Part shown: in pieces, positions 35,870 to 48,207 of the stretch
Position numbering within the stretch: position 1 is the first letter of the stretch
Layout: each line of letters starts with the position of its first letter
From: Ascarosepion bandense
Taxonomy: Eukaryota > Mollusca > Cephalopoda > Sepiida > Sepiidae
Direction of reading: 5' to 3'
DNA: 64,000 bases
Assembly (NCBI GenBank): GCA_037127315.1
Contig: JBBBDQ010000330.1
Location: forward strand, 1,901,001-1,965,000
The notes under the pieces: model-generated
What the model saw: the letters and a program-made list of their open reading frames with translations, nothing else
Told to the model about the DNA's origin: nothing
Database searches by the model: none
Made by a program: the position numbers and the translations under genes

Positions 35870-37207
35870 CGGGAGTGATAATTAATTTTTTAGGTAACTC
35901 ACCTGGACTATTTTTTTTTTTTAACTGTCCAGTTTTATGCTTCTGATTATTTCTACTGTTGCCAGAAAAAAAATAACTTGCCACTTGTCTACATAGATAC
36001 CTGAATTTAGGGACTTTTTTGGTTATCAGTTCTCTGGAAATGAATTAAGTTTATAACTTTTGGAGCATTGTAATATTTGCTTACTTTGCTTGCATGTAAT
36101 GTTTCACTTTATCCTATGCAAAATTGATGACGAGATTCTGCCTACTTCAGATTAGACTAAAGTCTTTTGGGCTTCTTCAAGGATTATTATTAATTCCTTT
36201 GGAAGTATCTGTAAGATGTGTTATGAAATAAGAGAAAGGACACAAATAAATACAGCTACCAGTAATGAAATGGTTATCTTGTTATGAAAATGTTGTGTGA
36301 CTCCCCATTACAAAAAAAGTCAATGATTTTTATTTTCTTAAAAATAATTGCCATCTCACTTAAATTATTCACTTTTGACACGAAGCATTTACTTAATTTT
36401 TTTTCTACAAGTCACTTACCTACCTCCTTTTTTTTATTATTTTTATCATTTACTCACTTTTGAATGGCATTTTCTGCCACAATAACAGGCAAAGATTTAG
36501 GTCTGATGTTAAATATCAATGAATTAATGAAGAAAGCGAATTTGATGCGGAGTTACTTCCCTTGATTCATCTTTTCAAACTGAAAACAGACACCTTTGAC
36601 TCTACAGAAAATAATAATGATTATTATTACTACTACAACTACAACAACATTGCAAAGATTTAATCTCAAAGTAACAATGATTTGATTTCTGCAAAGTGAC
36701 TTTTATTAGTATTGGTTTTGGTGTCTTTATGTATATGCAGCATGTCTCGCTTTGTATGCATAACATTCTAATTCTTTTCAGTGTTTGAGTGCATATAACC
36801 AGCAGAGTATTTAGCTGAGAAGTCCAGTTCTGTTTTCTAAAGAATTTTCTTGTTTTTTACTAACAACTGGTACTTATTCTCTGAATTTTGTTTTTACCTT
36901 GCTCTGCACTGTGCAACTTTTGGTGTTTAGTTTTGATTTGTGGTTGAATTCTGCATCACTTTCCATATCCTTAATTGACTTGGCAAACATTGGTTCTAGT
37001 TTATTTTTCTAGCTCCCTTTGGTGAAAGTGGCACTGACAATTTTTCTGGCTTGTTAAGTGGAATGTGTCCATCTGGATATGATGCTCTTTTATTTTCAGA
37101 CTCTTCTGTTTTTGAAGAATATCAATCTAGTTGGATGGTTTAAAGAAACAATTTGAGGCTCTTTTTAATTTCAATATTTAGTACAAATCTTTGTATAAAG
37201 AAATAAA
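35870..37207 (+). other. SDHC: SDHC 3' untranslated region (presumed)
   Basis: The stretch after the stop codon has no other gene. Canonical AATAAA signals occur at about 36245 and 37202, so the transcript may end near either; sequence alone cannot decide. AT-rich, with a TTA/ACTACA run at about 36610-36650. Confidence 0.4.
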
Positions 37208-37339
37208 ATTCATGTTATCAATTATTAGCATTTGTTTCTTGTTTTTTTTTTTTATCTAATTTTTTTCTTTTTACTCTCTTTGCCTCTTTCTTTTCATCTT
37301 TTGACTTATTTTCCTTTTTAACATTGTTCATGATTATTT

Positions 37340-37700
37340 TTAATAGTTGACAATGGCTGAAGAAACCAGACAATTCCTGGGTGACCCACTATAAAAAGCC
37401 GTGTTGGGTCAAGTGAATGTATGATTTTTAGAGTTAATGTATAATTTATCACATTAAAATGACCATTCTAGAATGGTGAATTAATCTTCTAACAGTAAGA
37501 GTAGAAGAAACTTTATCATTGCAGAGTTTCATACACTTCAACTGAAATAGGCTGGGAAACTGACCAGCATGTGACTGCTCCTGGTTGTGTTGTCTAGGCG
37601 AATGAGTCCGATGTTTTTAGAGGCTCGAAACTCCTAATGGCACCAGGAATAAACTTCACTTATAAAGCTCCCTGGTATATAGCAGGGATGTTTGAGATTT
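37340..37700 (+). repeat. Possible retroelement remnant with hammerhead-like core
   Basis: CCTGGT (37580) and ACCAGG (37641) enclose ATGAGTCC...GGCTCGAAAC, with the GAG/CTC and CC/GG pairings of a hammerhead stem II. The first catalytic box reads CGAATGA instead of CTGATGA. A second hairpin, GACCCACTATAAAAAGCCGT...GGGTC, lies at 37382-37411. The origin is uncertain. Confidence 0.3.
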
Positions 37701-39598
37701 GTTTTCAATTACAACTGTGAGGATTTTCTTTTTTTTTTTTTTTTCCATTAATTTTTAGTGGAAAGATTCTTGATATTTAAATTGTTTCAGGATTGATTTT
37801 TCTAAGATTTTTTTCTCTCTGTTTTACAAATAACATATTTTTGTTAGTAATAGCAAAATTTGAGGAAGTAATTCTTACCTTAATAGCATGAATAACTTAG
37901 TATTCAAGTATGTAAACTCTAAAGTTAGCTTATTCTTGTGTAAAGTTTCAGTATATTAATCATTTCACTATCAGTCTGTGAGATAAATTTACTAACCATT
38001 GTATTAGTGAGAGTCTAAATTTCTTAGTTTATTAGATACCCACTGAGGATTAAAATCCTTACAGTAAATGGTCTGAAAGATGGATTCTATTTGTTATTTT
38101 TTTTTTTTTACATTAAACACGAGTTTAAGAATTGTTGAGTAATTTTAATTTGGTGGAAGGCCTCAGTTGTGGGCCTCCAAGTGAGAACTAAACTTGCTAC
38201 TGTGAGCAAAATCATTCATTATGGGCCACAGCAAATGGAGCATAGAGTAAAACACTCATTTGAGCTTTATGCCTGGGGAAAACTACATTTGTAGAACCTA
38301 AAAGTCCCCACTTCCAGTAAATGAGTTACTTACATGTAACCATATTATTAACATTCATTTAATTCTTCTATTTGCTAATATAGTATGCACTGGGCTCACT
38401 TTAGATGAAACTGGAATAGATTTTGCATTCAGTGTCCTTCAGAAAAGCCAGATGTAGGGGTTTACTGAAAGGATGGCCTCCTGGTTGAGAGTTGGAATCT
38501 GTGATTTACCTAATGTCAGCATCTACCCCCACGTGAATATGAACAAGCATTGGATAGAATCGAATGACAAAATGGATATATAAACATCAACTCCAGAAAG
38601 AAGAGTTTTTTTTATGTTGCACACAATGTAGGATCCATGTTTGGCCCTAGGGTTACACATACTAGTTGATGTTATTTGATGAATTCTGGAGTGAAATTCT
38701 ATTTTGATTGTGAGTGATTGTACCAATACAATATTGTACCAAACAATAATGTGAAAGTAAAAACAAAGTATCATTTTAATTTTACTATAATTTATTCATC
38801 ATTTGTTTATTATTCAAAAGTGTGAAGGTAAAAATCATATTAAAGTATTTTGTAGGAAGTACTATAGAAAACATAAAAATGTGTGAAATTTGTTGAGTCA
38901 AATTGTATACTTATTTTTTAATTCATAATATTAATATTTGTGTTTGACTTTTGAAAGTTAAGCTATAATGAAAGAGCATAACAATTCGAATAAATTAATT
39001 TCTAAAAGCACTCAGTCTTAATTTCATTATCTGGACTTTGTGTGTGCTTGTATAATTAAGGATCATAAATGTAAATATGTATATATAGATAATATACACA
39101 CACGTCATTTTATACAATATTAGACATACAGTCTTGTTTGTTATGGCAAAAGTGGAAATAGGTTTTTTTAAATCCATTCGTTCTGCCAGCTTAGTTTTCT
39201 CTTTGGCCTCAACTGAAAAAACAAAAAGAATATGGTTACATGTATGGAATTATTGGATTTTATTTCTGATTATTATAAACGTTATATTTTGTGAGTACAC
39301 TAAAACAGGCATTCTGATGATTTTTAAAACTGTGGAATTGATATATACCATCCCGGGCATTCCAGAACTTTAATAAAGCAGATAGGGCTTTCTACAGCGT
39401 TTGAACAGGGGGATGTCTATCCGTACCCTACCAAAAGGGACATTTTCTTTATTAAAAATTTCGAATGCCTAAGAGTTACAGAATACACTGACCCAGAATA
39501 GCAAACTACTGGTCAAAGGCCCTATGGACAGAATATTCTGACAGTGATAGTTTGCCTTTGTTTAAGTTTATATTTATATATATATATATAAAGACTGA
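37700..39598. other. Interval without recognised gene
   Basis: AT-rich DNA 3' of SDHC. Short TATATA and ACACAC tracts occur at about 39075-39105. No coding sequence supported. Confidence 0.4.
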
Positions 39599-39599
39599 A

Positions 39600-39754
39600 A
39601 AAAGTGTGAAGACAGTCAAACAGCTACAAGGATTTGAAGGGTCAACATATTTCCGTCCTGCCCTCTGATTTCCTAGTGAGGTTAAATTTGCCAAAAATCA
39701 TCAGTGAAAATCCAAAAAAACTTTTGACTCAAACTTGCATTTTATATTATGCCT
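39600..39754 (+). repeat. 155-bp direct repeat, copy 1
   Basis: Starts AAAAGTGTGAAGACAGTCAA and ends TATTATGCCT. Copy 2 at 40625-40779 differs by a single base that I could find (CCG versus CTG near the centre), so the duplication is recent. Confidence 0.9.
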
Positions 39755-40356
39755 TTATAATGTTATTAAATATCTTTGTATCTATAAGCATTACTCGTCT
39801 ACCTAGAAGCTAAATGGGTTGTTCAGTCTGATCTCCAGTTCAAAAGAACTAAAATCAGTTATGATTGCTGACTGAGAAGTTTGTATAATAATATTGGGAA
39901 AAACAATGGAGGTAAGAAAAAGAGGTGAGTGTTAAGGAGGAATACTAACAAGAATGGAGGTTAAACAAAAAAAAAAAATACCAGAAGAGCAAAAGCAAAG
40001 CTAGATGAACGGAAAAAATATATACAATGAGTGAGAAGAGGATGAACTGCAGATGAAAGACAATGAAATATTTCGAGGTAGGTTGGAATGGAGAGACGTA
40101 GAAATTGCAATACATTAAAATTCTTTATGAAGCGACAGAACAAGAGAACGATAATGGGTGCAATAAACAATATTTTTACATTGTTTTTGCATATAAAAAT
40201 AATTCATATTTGTATGATATTTAGATAAAAATACAAATAACAAAGATTGTAAAGGAGAGAATGAGAAAATAAGAGGACAAAGAAGGAGAAGTGCATGAGA
40301 TCAAAGGCGTAACTTAGTTGTCAATTCTCGTGGAATTCTCACAGTGAGTAACAAAC

Positions 40357-40358
<2 letters not shown>

Positions 40359-40394
<36 letters not shown>
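40359..40394. repeat. (TA)n microsatellite at the LINE 3' end
   Basis: About 18 TA units lie directly beyond the 3' end of the minus-strand LINE. Confidence 0.95.
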
Positions 40395-40397
<3 letters not shown>

Positions 40398-40624
40398 CTT
40401 CATTTTATGCAACGCAAGACCGTCACTGGTGTGTAGAGCGTTACAGTTAGAGAAAAAAACAAGGTAGAGAGGATGTCAAAGAAAGGATAAGTGAAGGAAT
40501 TTTGAGATAAAACTGTGGTAATTGAAGTTGCATTTAGACTTTTGGACATTGTAGCTATCAGAGAAGCAAGCAAACGGAAGGGAGTTCCACCAACGGGAAG
40601 TGCGAGAAAAGAAACTGTTAGAGT

Positions 40625-40779
40625 AAAAGTGTGAAGACAGTCAAACAGCTACAAGGATTTGAAGGGTCAACATATTTCTGTCCTGCCCTCTGATTTCCTA
40701 GTGAGGTTAAATTTGCCAAAAATCATCAGTGAAAATCCAAAAAAACTTTTGACTCAAACTTGCATTTTATATTATGCCT
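40625..40779 (+). repeat. 155-bp direct repeat, copy 2, inside a LINE
   Basis: This is the second copy of 39600-39754. It interrupts the minus-strand LINE at 40396-43680 between GAAACTGTTAGAGT and TAACTATTTTAACGGTAAAA, so the LINE was there first. Confidence 0.9.
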
Positions 40780-40973
40780 AAAGTTAACTATTTTAACGGT
40801 AAAAGAGTGGGATCTTGGTGCCAATCTAGTGGCATGCATAAGTGCATGTAGTTGGGGTACCAGGGAAAGAAGCTCGTTAGCCATGAAAATACTTGTAGGA
40901 AAGACGGAAAGTAAATCACGTTAGTGAGAAAGTAATTGAAAGCTGGCTGCCAAGTCAGAGTCGATTACATTGT

Positions 40974-41040
40974 TAGATCCTTCTTTTAGATCCTTCTTTT
41001 AGATCCTTCTTTTGATCCTTCTTTTAGATCCTTCTTTTGA
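40974..41040. repeat. Short minisatellite (unit about 14 bp) in the LINE
   Basis: TAGATCCTTCTTT(T) is repeated about five times; other LINE copies have one unit here (AATCCTTCTTTGGATTTTG), so it expanded locally. Confidence 0.9.
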
Positions 41041-43736
41041 TTTTGTCGTGAACCTCAAGATGAATAGTAGGAGCCCCCGACCAGATATGACAACAGCATT
41101 CAATGCAAGGATGAATGGTAGATTTATAAATATGAAAAATGGATTCTAAGGAAAAACCTTTCTGGCCTGATACAGTGATCCAAGCTTCCTAGCAGTAGAT
41201 CCAGGTATAGATTCGTTCTATTTGAGGCCGGTTGAGAAAGATGTCAAGGGTGCGAAGTGTGTTGCTTTTTAGGTTCCTAGCGTTTTTCATTCTGATGGTA
41301 GGCAAGAAAGTTTCTCTATGGTGGTTAAAGGAGAGCAGCTTCGTTTTGAAGCCATTCAAATTTACGAGCCATTTCGTACTTCATTAGATCACAGATTGGA
41401 GGTCCTTTTTGATGAGTAGAAGTCAGGTTTACCTTATCAGCCTTGGCAGATTTACTGTTGAGATGGAAGTAAATTATGTCATCTGTATAGATGCCTACTT
41501 GGGAGCTGATTACAACACGAAAATCATTGATGAAGCTCAGAAAAGACGTAGAACCTAGGATAGAGCCTTGAGCGATGCCCGTATTCGCATGAAAAGATCT
41601 GGAAGCATATCCGTTCAAAATGACCTTCATTTCACAATTCGATAAGAACGATTAGATTAAATCAAAAACAATCGTAGATCTGGAGCTTGCACAGAAGGCC
41701 AGCATGCCAAATCTTGTCAGATGCTTTCTAGTTATCAAGAGTAACAGCTCGAGCTTCGCCGTTCTTATCAAGAGCCTGGTATATATATTCAGTGATGGTC
41801 GTTAGCGCATCTGCAATAGACCTAGCAAAGCGGAAGCCATATTGTTTGTCGCAGAGAAGGTTGTGAGATGTAAGATACCTATTTCAGCATTGATAATAGC
41901 TTCGATTATCTTGCCAAAAAGAAATGAGAGGCCAATAGAGAGATAATTAGAAAGGTGAACGGGCTTCTCAGAAAACAGGAGCTACAGAGACCTTTTAGTG
42001 AGGCAATAGTTATAGAGTTTGGAGAGGACAGGTGCCAGCTCAGGGGAACATTTCTTTAGGACGATGACTGGAATTCTATCACCTCCGCTTGCCTTATGGG
42101 AGTCAAGTTTAGGAATTATGTAAGTAACCAGAGACGGTCTCTAACATATTCCTCAGTTGAGTTTTAGGTGGGAAATTGGGTGTAGGTACTCCAGACGAGT
42201 CAAATGTGGAGTTAGAAGAAACATTTGCGAGCAAAGCACTCAACCATGTCTGCTGTGGATATGAGAACTTCGAATTTATTAAACAGGGGATAGGTCGAGG
42301 GTTTGCTGCTGTTCAGCACGTACTTGCAGAAGCCCAAGTAATCTTTGGAACCAAAGATGCTATACAGTGCTTCATTCTATCAGCAAATAATAACTTTTGT
42401 TCCAAGGGACACCGCAAAGGAAATCACGGAACTGTTCCCATTCACTCGTTGATAGCAGTAAGATATTCTGCTGGTTGGAGGTTCCTGGTTGTAGTGGAAA
42501 GAGATATTTACAGGTACTACAGCATGATTAGAATTGCCAAGAGGACAGAGCTGGAAAAAGTCAGGGAAAGATCTAGAAGAGAAGCGTGTTCATCAAAGTT
42601 ACTGGGAAATGCGTGGGGAAATTCGCCACTTGCGTGAGAGACTAAGTAATTGAGAAATTTAGCGTGTGGACTCCATCAAGATCGGTGACAGCGTTTTCCT
42701 GCCACTTGGCATGATGAGCATTGAAGTCACCAAATACAAATATATTAGTGAATGGGTGAAGAGAAATGACCTTGTCTATATTGTCTGAAAGTCTGAAATA
42801 CTATATACCATGCAACAGTCAGGAGAGGAAAGTGTGTTGTAAATAAAGAAGAGATAGCTAACTGAGTTTAGTAGAGAGAGACGGAGACACATTTTAGGAG
42901 TCGACAGGACATTCAAGAGAGATCTCCCTAGCCAAAGAGATATGTTCGCTGACATAAACTCCCATGATTTGCATGTGGAGGTTGGGGGCCCTTCCTAAAG
43001 ACTAGAAGGTGTCCAAGAATCAAGAAATCAGAGGAGGGATTGTAGGGTTTATGTCAGTTTCGGAGAGAGCTAGGATGTCAGGGGATCTTTCATAGAGGAA
43101 TGATTTCACACTATAAAAGTTGGTACAGATACCACGAATGTTAGAGAAAGAGATATTGAAGAGTTTACGTGTTTTTTGTTTGGTTGGTTTAGTTGTTTGA
43201 TTGTGTATTGTCATGATTTAGAGTTATTTTGGTACGGAGAGGCCTAGAGTAGCAGTAGCAGTTGGTAGTCAAATGTGACATGTATAGGAAGGGAACTAGC
43301 ACAGACTGCAGCATCGTATAGCCTTAGGGCTGCCCGCTATAGGCACTTACCGGGACACCCATCTATGCACAACATGGCACGACACGAACTCCGATATGAT
43401 GCGATTGTTGATCAGAGCAGCCTCTCTAGACACTGCGCAATAGTTCAGTTTCCTAATTACCAGTCGGAAGCAGCTACCAGAAAATTGCCAACCTGGTACC
43501 CTCAGTATAAAGAGACATTGCCTCCATACACACATGTCACAAAACTCGCAAAATTAACACTATTGAGGCTTGAGTTTAGTAAAAGAACCGGAAACCCCTT
43601 CTTAAACAGGAATTGACTTCTTTTAATGATCAAGAGAAGAGGGAGGAGTACCAACAGGGCGATAGAAGGGCCTATCTACTCATATATATATACTTAAAGA
43701 TATTTTTACAGTAGACAAAAATCAACTGTAAACAAA

Positions 43737-44110
43737 ACCCATAGCATTATTGGTGCATTTGAAGAAAGAAATCGCCAAAAACGGCTACAAATGAAGAAGA
43801 AAATGTTATCTTTCACCAAGACAATGCACCGTGTCACAAATCGATCGAAACGATGGCAAAACTACATGAATTGCACTTCAAATTGATCCGCATCCACCTT
43901 ATCCTCTAGATTGGACCCCCAGCGACTTCTGGCTGTCATCAAAAGAATGCTCCAGGGAAAGAGGTTTGGCTCCAATGAAGAAGTAATATCCGAAACTGAA
44001 GCATATTTTGAGGCCAAGGACAAATCGCTTTATAAAAAAGGCATCGAGTTATTAGAGAAGCGTTGGAATCAGTGTATCATCCTAGAAGGAGACTATGTTG
44101 ATGAATAAAG
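43737..44110 (+). mobile_element. mariner transposase C-terminal fragment
   Basis: FHQDNAPCHKSIETMAKLHE (about 43796) holds the second catalytic Asp. It is followed by HPPYPLDWTPSDFWL with a local frameshift, then MLQGKRFGSNEEVISETEAY, FEAKDKSLYKKGIELLEKRW and a terminal GDYVDE (stop 44106). These are hallmark mariner (D,D34D) C-terminal motifs. The N-terminal half and left terminus are absent. Confidence 0.8.
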
Positions 44111-45040
44111 CCGAATTTTGCCTAAAAGTTGTTTTTTTATTAGTTAGACGTGGGATTTATTGAATGATGTGTTATGTATGTTTTCGTATTTCTAAATCAA
44201 TACAAAATATACAACTCATTTCTTGATATTTTTAAAGCAGATTAGTGATTAGCGACTTTGAAAGACAAATCAAGTTCTCGTTACCTTTCCTTTCACACAA
44301 ATACCTTTAGAAATGGTAAGAATCTATATCTTTTCTTCCCAGCTATGGCTTAAATAGAATAAGGAAAACTCTGAATTCAAATCCAGCTTGAAGAAGGATG
44401 GAATCCGTCAGGTTATCAGGCGCTAAACACAGCACTGTTGATATGGTTACAGAATATGTTTTGCCCTTACTACCCTAATGTGTTACGGGTCACATGACGT
44501 AACAGCACAGAATCGAAATAAGGATATAAGAAAACTGTTTTGTCATTTTTTTCCAAGTAAAAAAGAGCCTGGCTGTTTAACATATTCTGACCTTTACCCC
44601 AACTACTGTTACGGGTGGAAAATATGCTACATTTACCATAAAATCACAACAGTAGATAAAAAAATTACAGTTTCGTAGCAAGGATCATCAAAATGATTAT
44701 GTATTACGTTAGTTTTGAACAAGGTCGTTAGTATTGAATACCCGGTAAGAATCAAACTCATTAGGTCTAAGAAGTTATTCATCATTGATATTTACTAAAA
44801 AAACAAAACAAAACAAATCTTAGTCTAGCATAAGGACAAAAGTATCTGTTAACCAGTCAAAATTAATAGCAACGATTCGTAACACTAGCTTGCTAATCAC
44901 TGCTCCACGGCGGAGCACTCGATTTTTCCGTTGGAGTTGAAATTCAAATATGACGCTTTGGGGCGGGGTGATGACAGAAGATTGGCAGAGCGCCTGTCTG
45001 GCTTATTTAAAGTCTTGATTATTTAACTAGACTCGTGGGT
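44110..45040. other. Interval with SINE scraps
   Basis: 44265-44420 shows a worn SINE body (TTTCACACAAATACCTTTAG, GCTATGGCTTAAATAGAAT). The rest has no gene. GTCACATGACGTAACAG at 44489 is a chance CRE-like string. Confidence 0.4.
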
Positions 45041-45049
45041 GTAACAAAC

Positions 45050-46290
45050 AGACGTCTTTTCAATCCATCAAAAAGATTTCTCTTTCTCACAGCAAGATAT
45101 AACCATGTCAATAGAGACTTCCTATCCTCATTCATTAGAAACCGCCTTCCAAGCTCCGAATCCACTGAACGCATCGATCTAATAGAAGAACTGAATTAGT
45201 CTATAAAATCTTAGATATCTAGCGAAAACCTCAATACAGAAACATTTAAAATCTTATCAAGATTACAAGGAAGAAATGAGAGCCCCAGTCTATTTAATAT
45301 TTTCCTAGACGGTGCCTTGCATATTTACAAACACAGATGTGAAAAGATTGGCACTAATCATGTAAACATTTCATATCACAATCCAAACGAACCTTCCAAT
45401 AGAAAACAACGGTCCTACTTTCCACTCCGAGGCCAATATACTGATCATGAGGAGAGCTTTGTTGGTGTGCACAAGCATTCATAGTTCGAGTTACAATGAT
45501 CTTGAACAGAAAATCAACAACCACTAACTAGCGTTCCAAGAAATAGGACTCAAAATAAACCTTTCCAAAAGAGAAACTGTTGTAGAATCACTTCTACATG
45601 CATGTACATACTTGTATACCTATCGCGATGTACGCACGTACACACACATACACCTACATACTCTTACATTAGTACCGCACGTGAAACCTTTTATTCCCGT
45701 GCTTTATTCAAAAATATATAAGCTGATGTTCACACGTGCTTAGGCCAGTTGGATCCTGCTTTTAAATGGTGACTCCACTTTTGAAATTACTACCATGACG
45801 TTCGAGCTACAATAAATAGTAACCGCGTTGTCCAGTCCATAACGCTGTGATCTGCAATTGGAATGAAAGCAGTGATAAAATGTACCCTTAATCCATCATA
45901 AAAAGTTGAGGGTGTGAATTAAAGACTAAAATTTTCAAATACCTTGGTGTATGGATCAGTTATAAGACATTTAGTATAGGAGATAAAAAAAGTGAACGTA
46001 AAATTGGTTGCGCTATAGTTAGTTTCCTCAACACTGCGAATTGCTACAAAACCAACACATTAACCTGAAAACTCGAGTCATGTTCTTAAATAGCCTCATC
46101 AGCTCTAGACTTTAATATGGATGCTATGCACGGTGCCAAATACGTTCAGAAATATCTAAAATGTTTGCTGTCTACAATCGTTCTCTAAAATCAATTGTTA
46201 AAACGTCTATGAGCGAGTGAAGCCTGTGGGTCTTGATTTAGACTACACTTCTTCGGATATTGGGGATTGGCGGTAGACAACCACGAAGAA
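45050..46290 (+). mobile_element. RTE-like LINE fragment, second family
   Basis: The frame shows HVNRDFLSSFIRNRLPSSES (45105), LQGRNESPSLFNIFLDGALH (45270), VNISYHNPNEPSNRKQR (45365), FKYLGVWISYKTFSIG (45935) and the weak thumb region SRL-like / DAMHGAKYVQK (46100). The order matches a non-LTR RT family with an NFFLDFALH-type motif known from molluscs. The YADD region is lost and there are many stops. Confidence 0.55.
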
Positions 46291-46467
46291 AAACTGTAGC
46301 AAATAACAGAAACTACATTACTTGAGGACTTTCAACAACAGCAGTATCAGTTAAGATGGATATCATATAATTTTAAGAGAAAATAATAGCAGAACCAAAA
46401 TGTTGACATTCCACATTACATCAATACCGGAAAGAGCGATAACAGCTATAGTCCACTTGAGAAACCT

Positions 46468-46548
46468 ATTTTCCTGAAAAATTGTTTTATGAGAAACGAC
46501 AGTAATACAAGCTGCTCGGTCAATGGATGCCGAATGTTTCCTCATAAT
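46468..46548. mobile_element. Diverged copy of the piggyBac-like MITE interior
   Basis: ATTTTCCTGAAAAATTGTTT and GCTCGGTCAATGGATGCCGA, then ATGTTTCCTCATA, correspond in order to the interior of 23286-23482. The CCCT termini are not recognisable here. Confidence 0.55.
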
Positions 46549-46595
46549 GTCACCATCAACATTTCCTCATTTACACTCGCCCACTCATTCTTTCA

Positions 46596-46790
46596 GTTAA
46601 GTGACTTACGTGAAACACGCCTAGGCGACCGTGTCTTTTTCGAGACATGACTGACTGGGCAGAATATTTTCCCGCAGTAGGTTACCATTACTTTTTGCGG
46701 TAGACTGGTTGCCAACTAAGGCTATAGAACCCAATTTGTCCTGCTATTTAGCTCATAGCTGGGGGAAGCGATGGATTAATACCTTTCCCA
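46596..46790 (-). mobile_element. tRNA-derived SINE, head missing
   Basis: Tail and body of the 23988 family in reverse orientation (GTGAAACACGCCTAGGCGAC ... GGTAGACTGGTTGCCAAC ... TATTTAGCTCATAGC). It is truncated before the tRNA head. Confidence 0.85.
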
Positions 46791-46794
46791 AGTA

Positions 46795-47106
46795 AGTCAG
46801 TCAGTTAAGTGCCATACGTGATACACGCTTGGGCGATCATGTCTCGAAATAGACATGACTGACTGGGCAGAAGATTATCCTACAGTAGGTTGCCATTGCT
46901 TTCTGCGGTAGACTGGTTGCCGACCAAGGCTATAGAACCCAATCTGTCCTGCTATTTAACCCATAACTGGAAGGAAGAGACGGATTAATACCTTTCTCAA
47001 GGGTATTTGCGCGTAACTGAATACAATGGATTCAACTGAAATTCGAACTCGGCTCCCCGGTTTCTCGTTCCGAGCCGATATCCACTGTACCACAACGCAC
47101 ATCCAT
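46795..47106 (-). mobile_element. tRNA-derived SINE, full length
   Basis: A full copy of the 23988 family in reverse, including the tRNA head (CTCGGCTCCCCGGTTTCTCG, CATATC-type A box region and GTGCGTTGTGG inverted at 47089-47100). It directly abuts copies on both sides. Confidence 0.88.
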
Positions 47107-47190
47107 GTAACAAATTCAACTAGAATTCGAACCCAGCTATCCGATTTCTCGTTCCAAGTCGATATCCACTGCACCACAACGCACATTATT
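47107..47190 (-). mobile_element. tRNA-derived SINE, head only
   Basis: Only the tRNA-like head is present (ATTCGAACCCAGCTATCCG ... CACTGCACCACAACGCAC), in tandem with the full copy at 46795-47106. Confidence 0.8.
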
Positions 47191-47204
47191 CTTTACCCCA
47201 TTTG

Positions 47205-47206
<2 letters not shown>

Positions 47207-47284
<78 letters not shown>
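47207..47284. repeat. (CA)39 microsatellite next to a splice donor
   Basis: A nearly pure CA run of about 78 bp. On the minus strand it is a (TG)n run starting about 25 bp inside the intron that follows the 47310-47445 exon. Confidence 0.97.
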
Positions 47285-47286
<2 letters not shown>

Positions 47287-47309
47287 TATCTTTTACATTA
47301 TTTACTCAC

Positions 47310-47445
47310 GGGGAGTTTCAAGTTCAGTTTTGAACCCAAAGGCGCCATGTAAGCAGCTCGGATCACCATCCCCATTCTGGCTAGCTTTCCACATTTGTCG
47401 AAGTCGTCATACTGGAGGTAGCATTTAACAATGGCCGTCAAAATA
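47310..47445 (-). CDS. Exon 3 of an unidentified minus-strand gene
   Basis: Acceptor TTTTCTCAG (ending 47446), donor CCC|GTGAGT (47309). The 136-nt exon encodes ILTAIVKCYLQYDDFDKCGK followed by LARMGMVIRAAYMAPLG and SKLNLKLP. The paired amphipathic helices look like a TPR- or HEAT-like repeat. Its first base completes the AG left by the previous exon to a Ser codon. I do not recognise the protein. Downstream exons were not found in the window before the SINE cluster, so the gene may continue far to the left or be a relic. Confidence 0.6.
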
Positions 47446-48207
47446 CTGAGAAAACAAAAGAAGAAGAAAAATAAAATCATTTAAATGCCACAAAAAATAT
47501 TTCGAATTGAATTTTGAATTCTTTCTTGCTAAAATGGTTGACGTCGCACACTCCCTTCTGTAGTGGTGTACCGTAATAGAATTTACCAGAATAAAATTTG
47601 TACTCAAACTAGGGGGTGAAGTTAATCCAGGCCGTCCAATGTAGGATCACGTGACATTACAACTGCACGTTGGTTTTGTAAGCGTGGGAAGGAGCTGCAC
47701 TACAGAGACAGATATATACACAACCACCCCAGAGAGGAGTTGGGCAGTCTATGAGATATTCAATGCAAGAATATAAGATAGACGTTTGGATGAGGGCTAT
47801 GCAGAGTTGCACTGCACATTAACCGAGAATAACTGACGATGCATTGGAGTGATATAACATGTAATGTTAACTACGAAGGATTTTAAGTCTTTTTCTGTTT
47901 ATTAGTTTGCACGTGTTGTCATTATGGAAAAGCTAAAGTGACCACACAAAGAATAATTTAAATGACAAATGAACTGGTATGTATTATTTTCTTTTACAAG
48001 GAATGTGGAATGAGAATAATTTATCCCTTAGGATTAAATAAAAGATTCTGTTAAAAATTCCGAGATAGTTATCAGATACAAAATATACCCCAAAAAGGCT
48101 AGAAAGTAACGAGATCAGTACATTGTGACTAGCAATCAAGATGAAGACGTGAGTCTATAGAGAAGATGAACACATACCGACAAAGAACACGAATTTAGGG
48201 GACTTAC

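Larger units (their letters stand above)
40396..43680 (-). mobile_element. Jockey/I-like LINE, longest copy (5' leader, endonuclease, RT, 3' tail)
   Basis: Minus-strand order from the right: a 5' leader (43680-43590, shared with the short elements at 9819 and 54390), an endonuclease start SFSNIRGICTNFYSVKSFL ... DILALSETDINP (43214-43020), and a degenerate endonuclease/linker region. RT follows with GIAQGSILGSTSFLSFIND and GIYTDDIIYFHLNS (41580-41440), then a thumb region and worn 3' sequence. YADD is YTDD and frameshifts abound. The copy is broken by the 155-bp duplication and contains the 40974-41040 minisatellite. Plus-strand open stretches here (for example 42176-42637) are antisense shadows. 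Confidence 0.7.

Noticed and set aside
35716..35946. Frame overlapping SDHC exon 6
   Set aside because: It is offset from the frame fixed by exon 5; the true frame gives AWDWATGF and stops at 35867.
42176..42637. 153-codon plus-strand open frame
   Set aside because: It lies antisense across the endonuclease/linker part of the minus-strand LINE and has no motif of its own.
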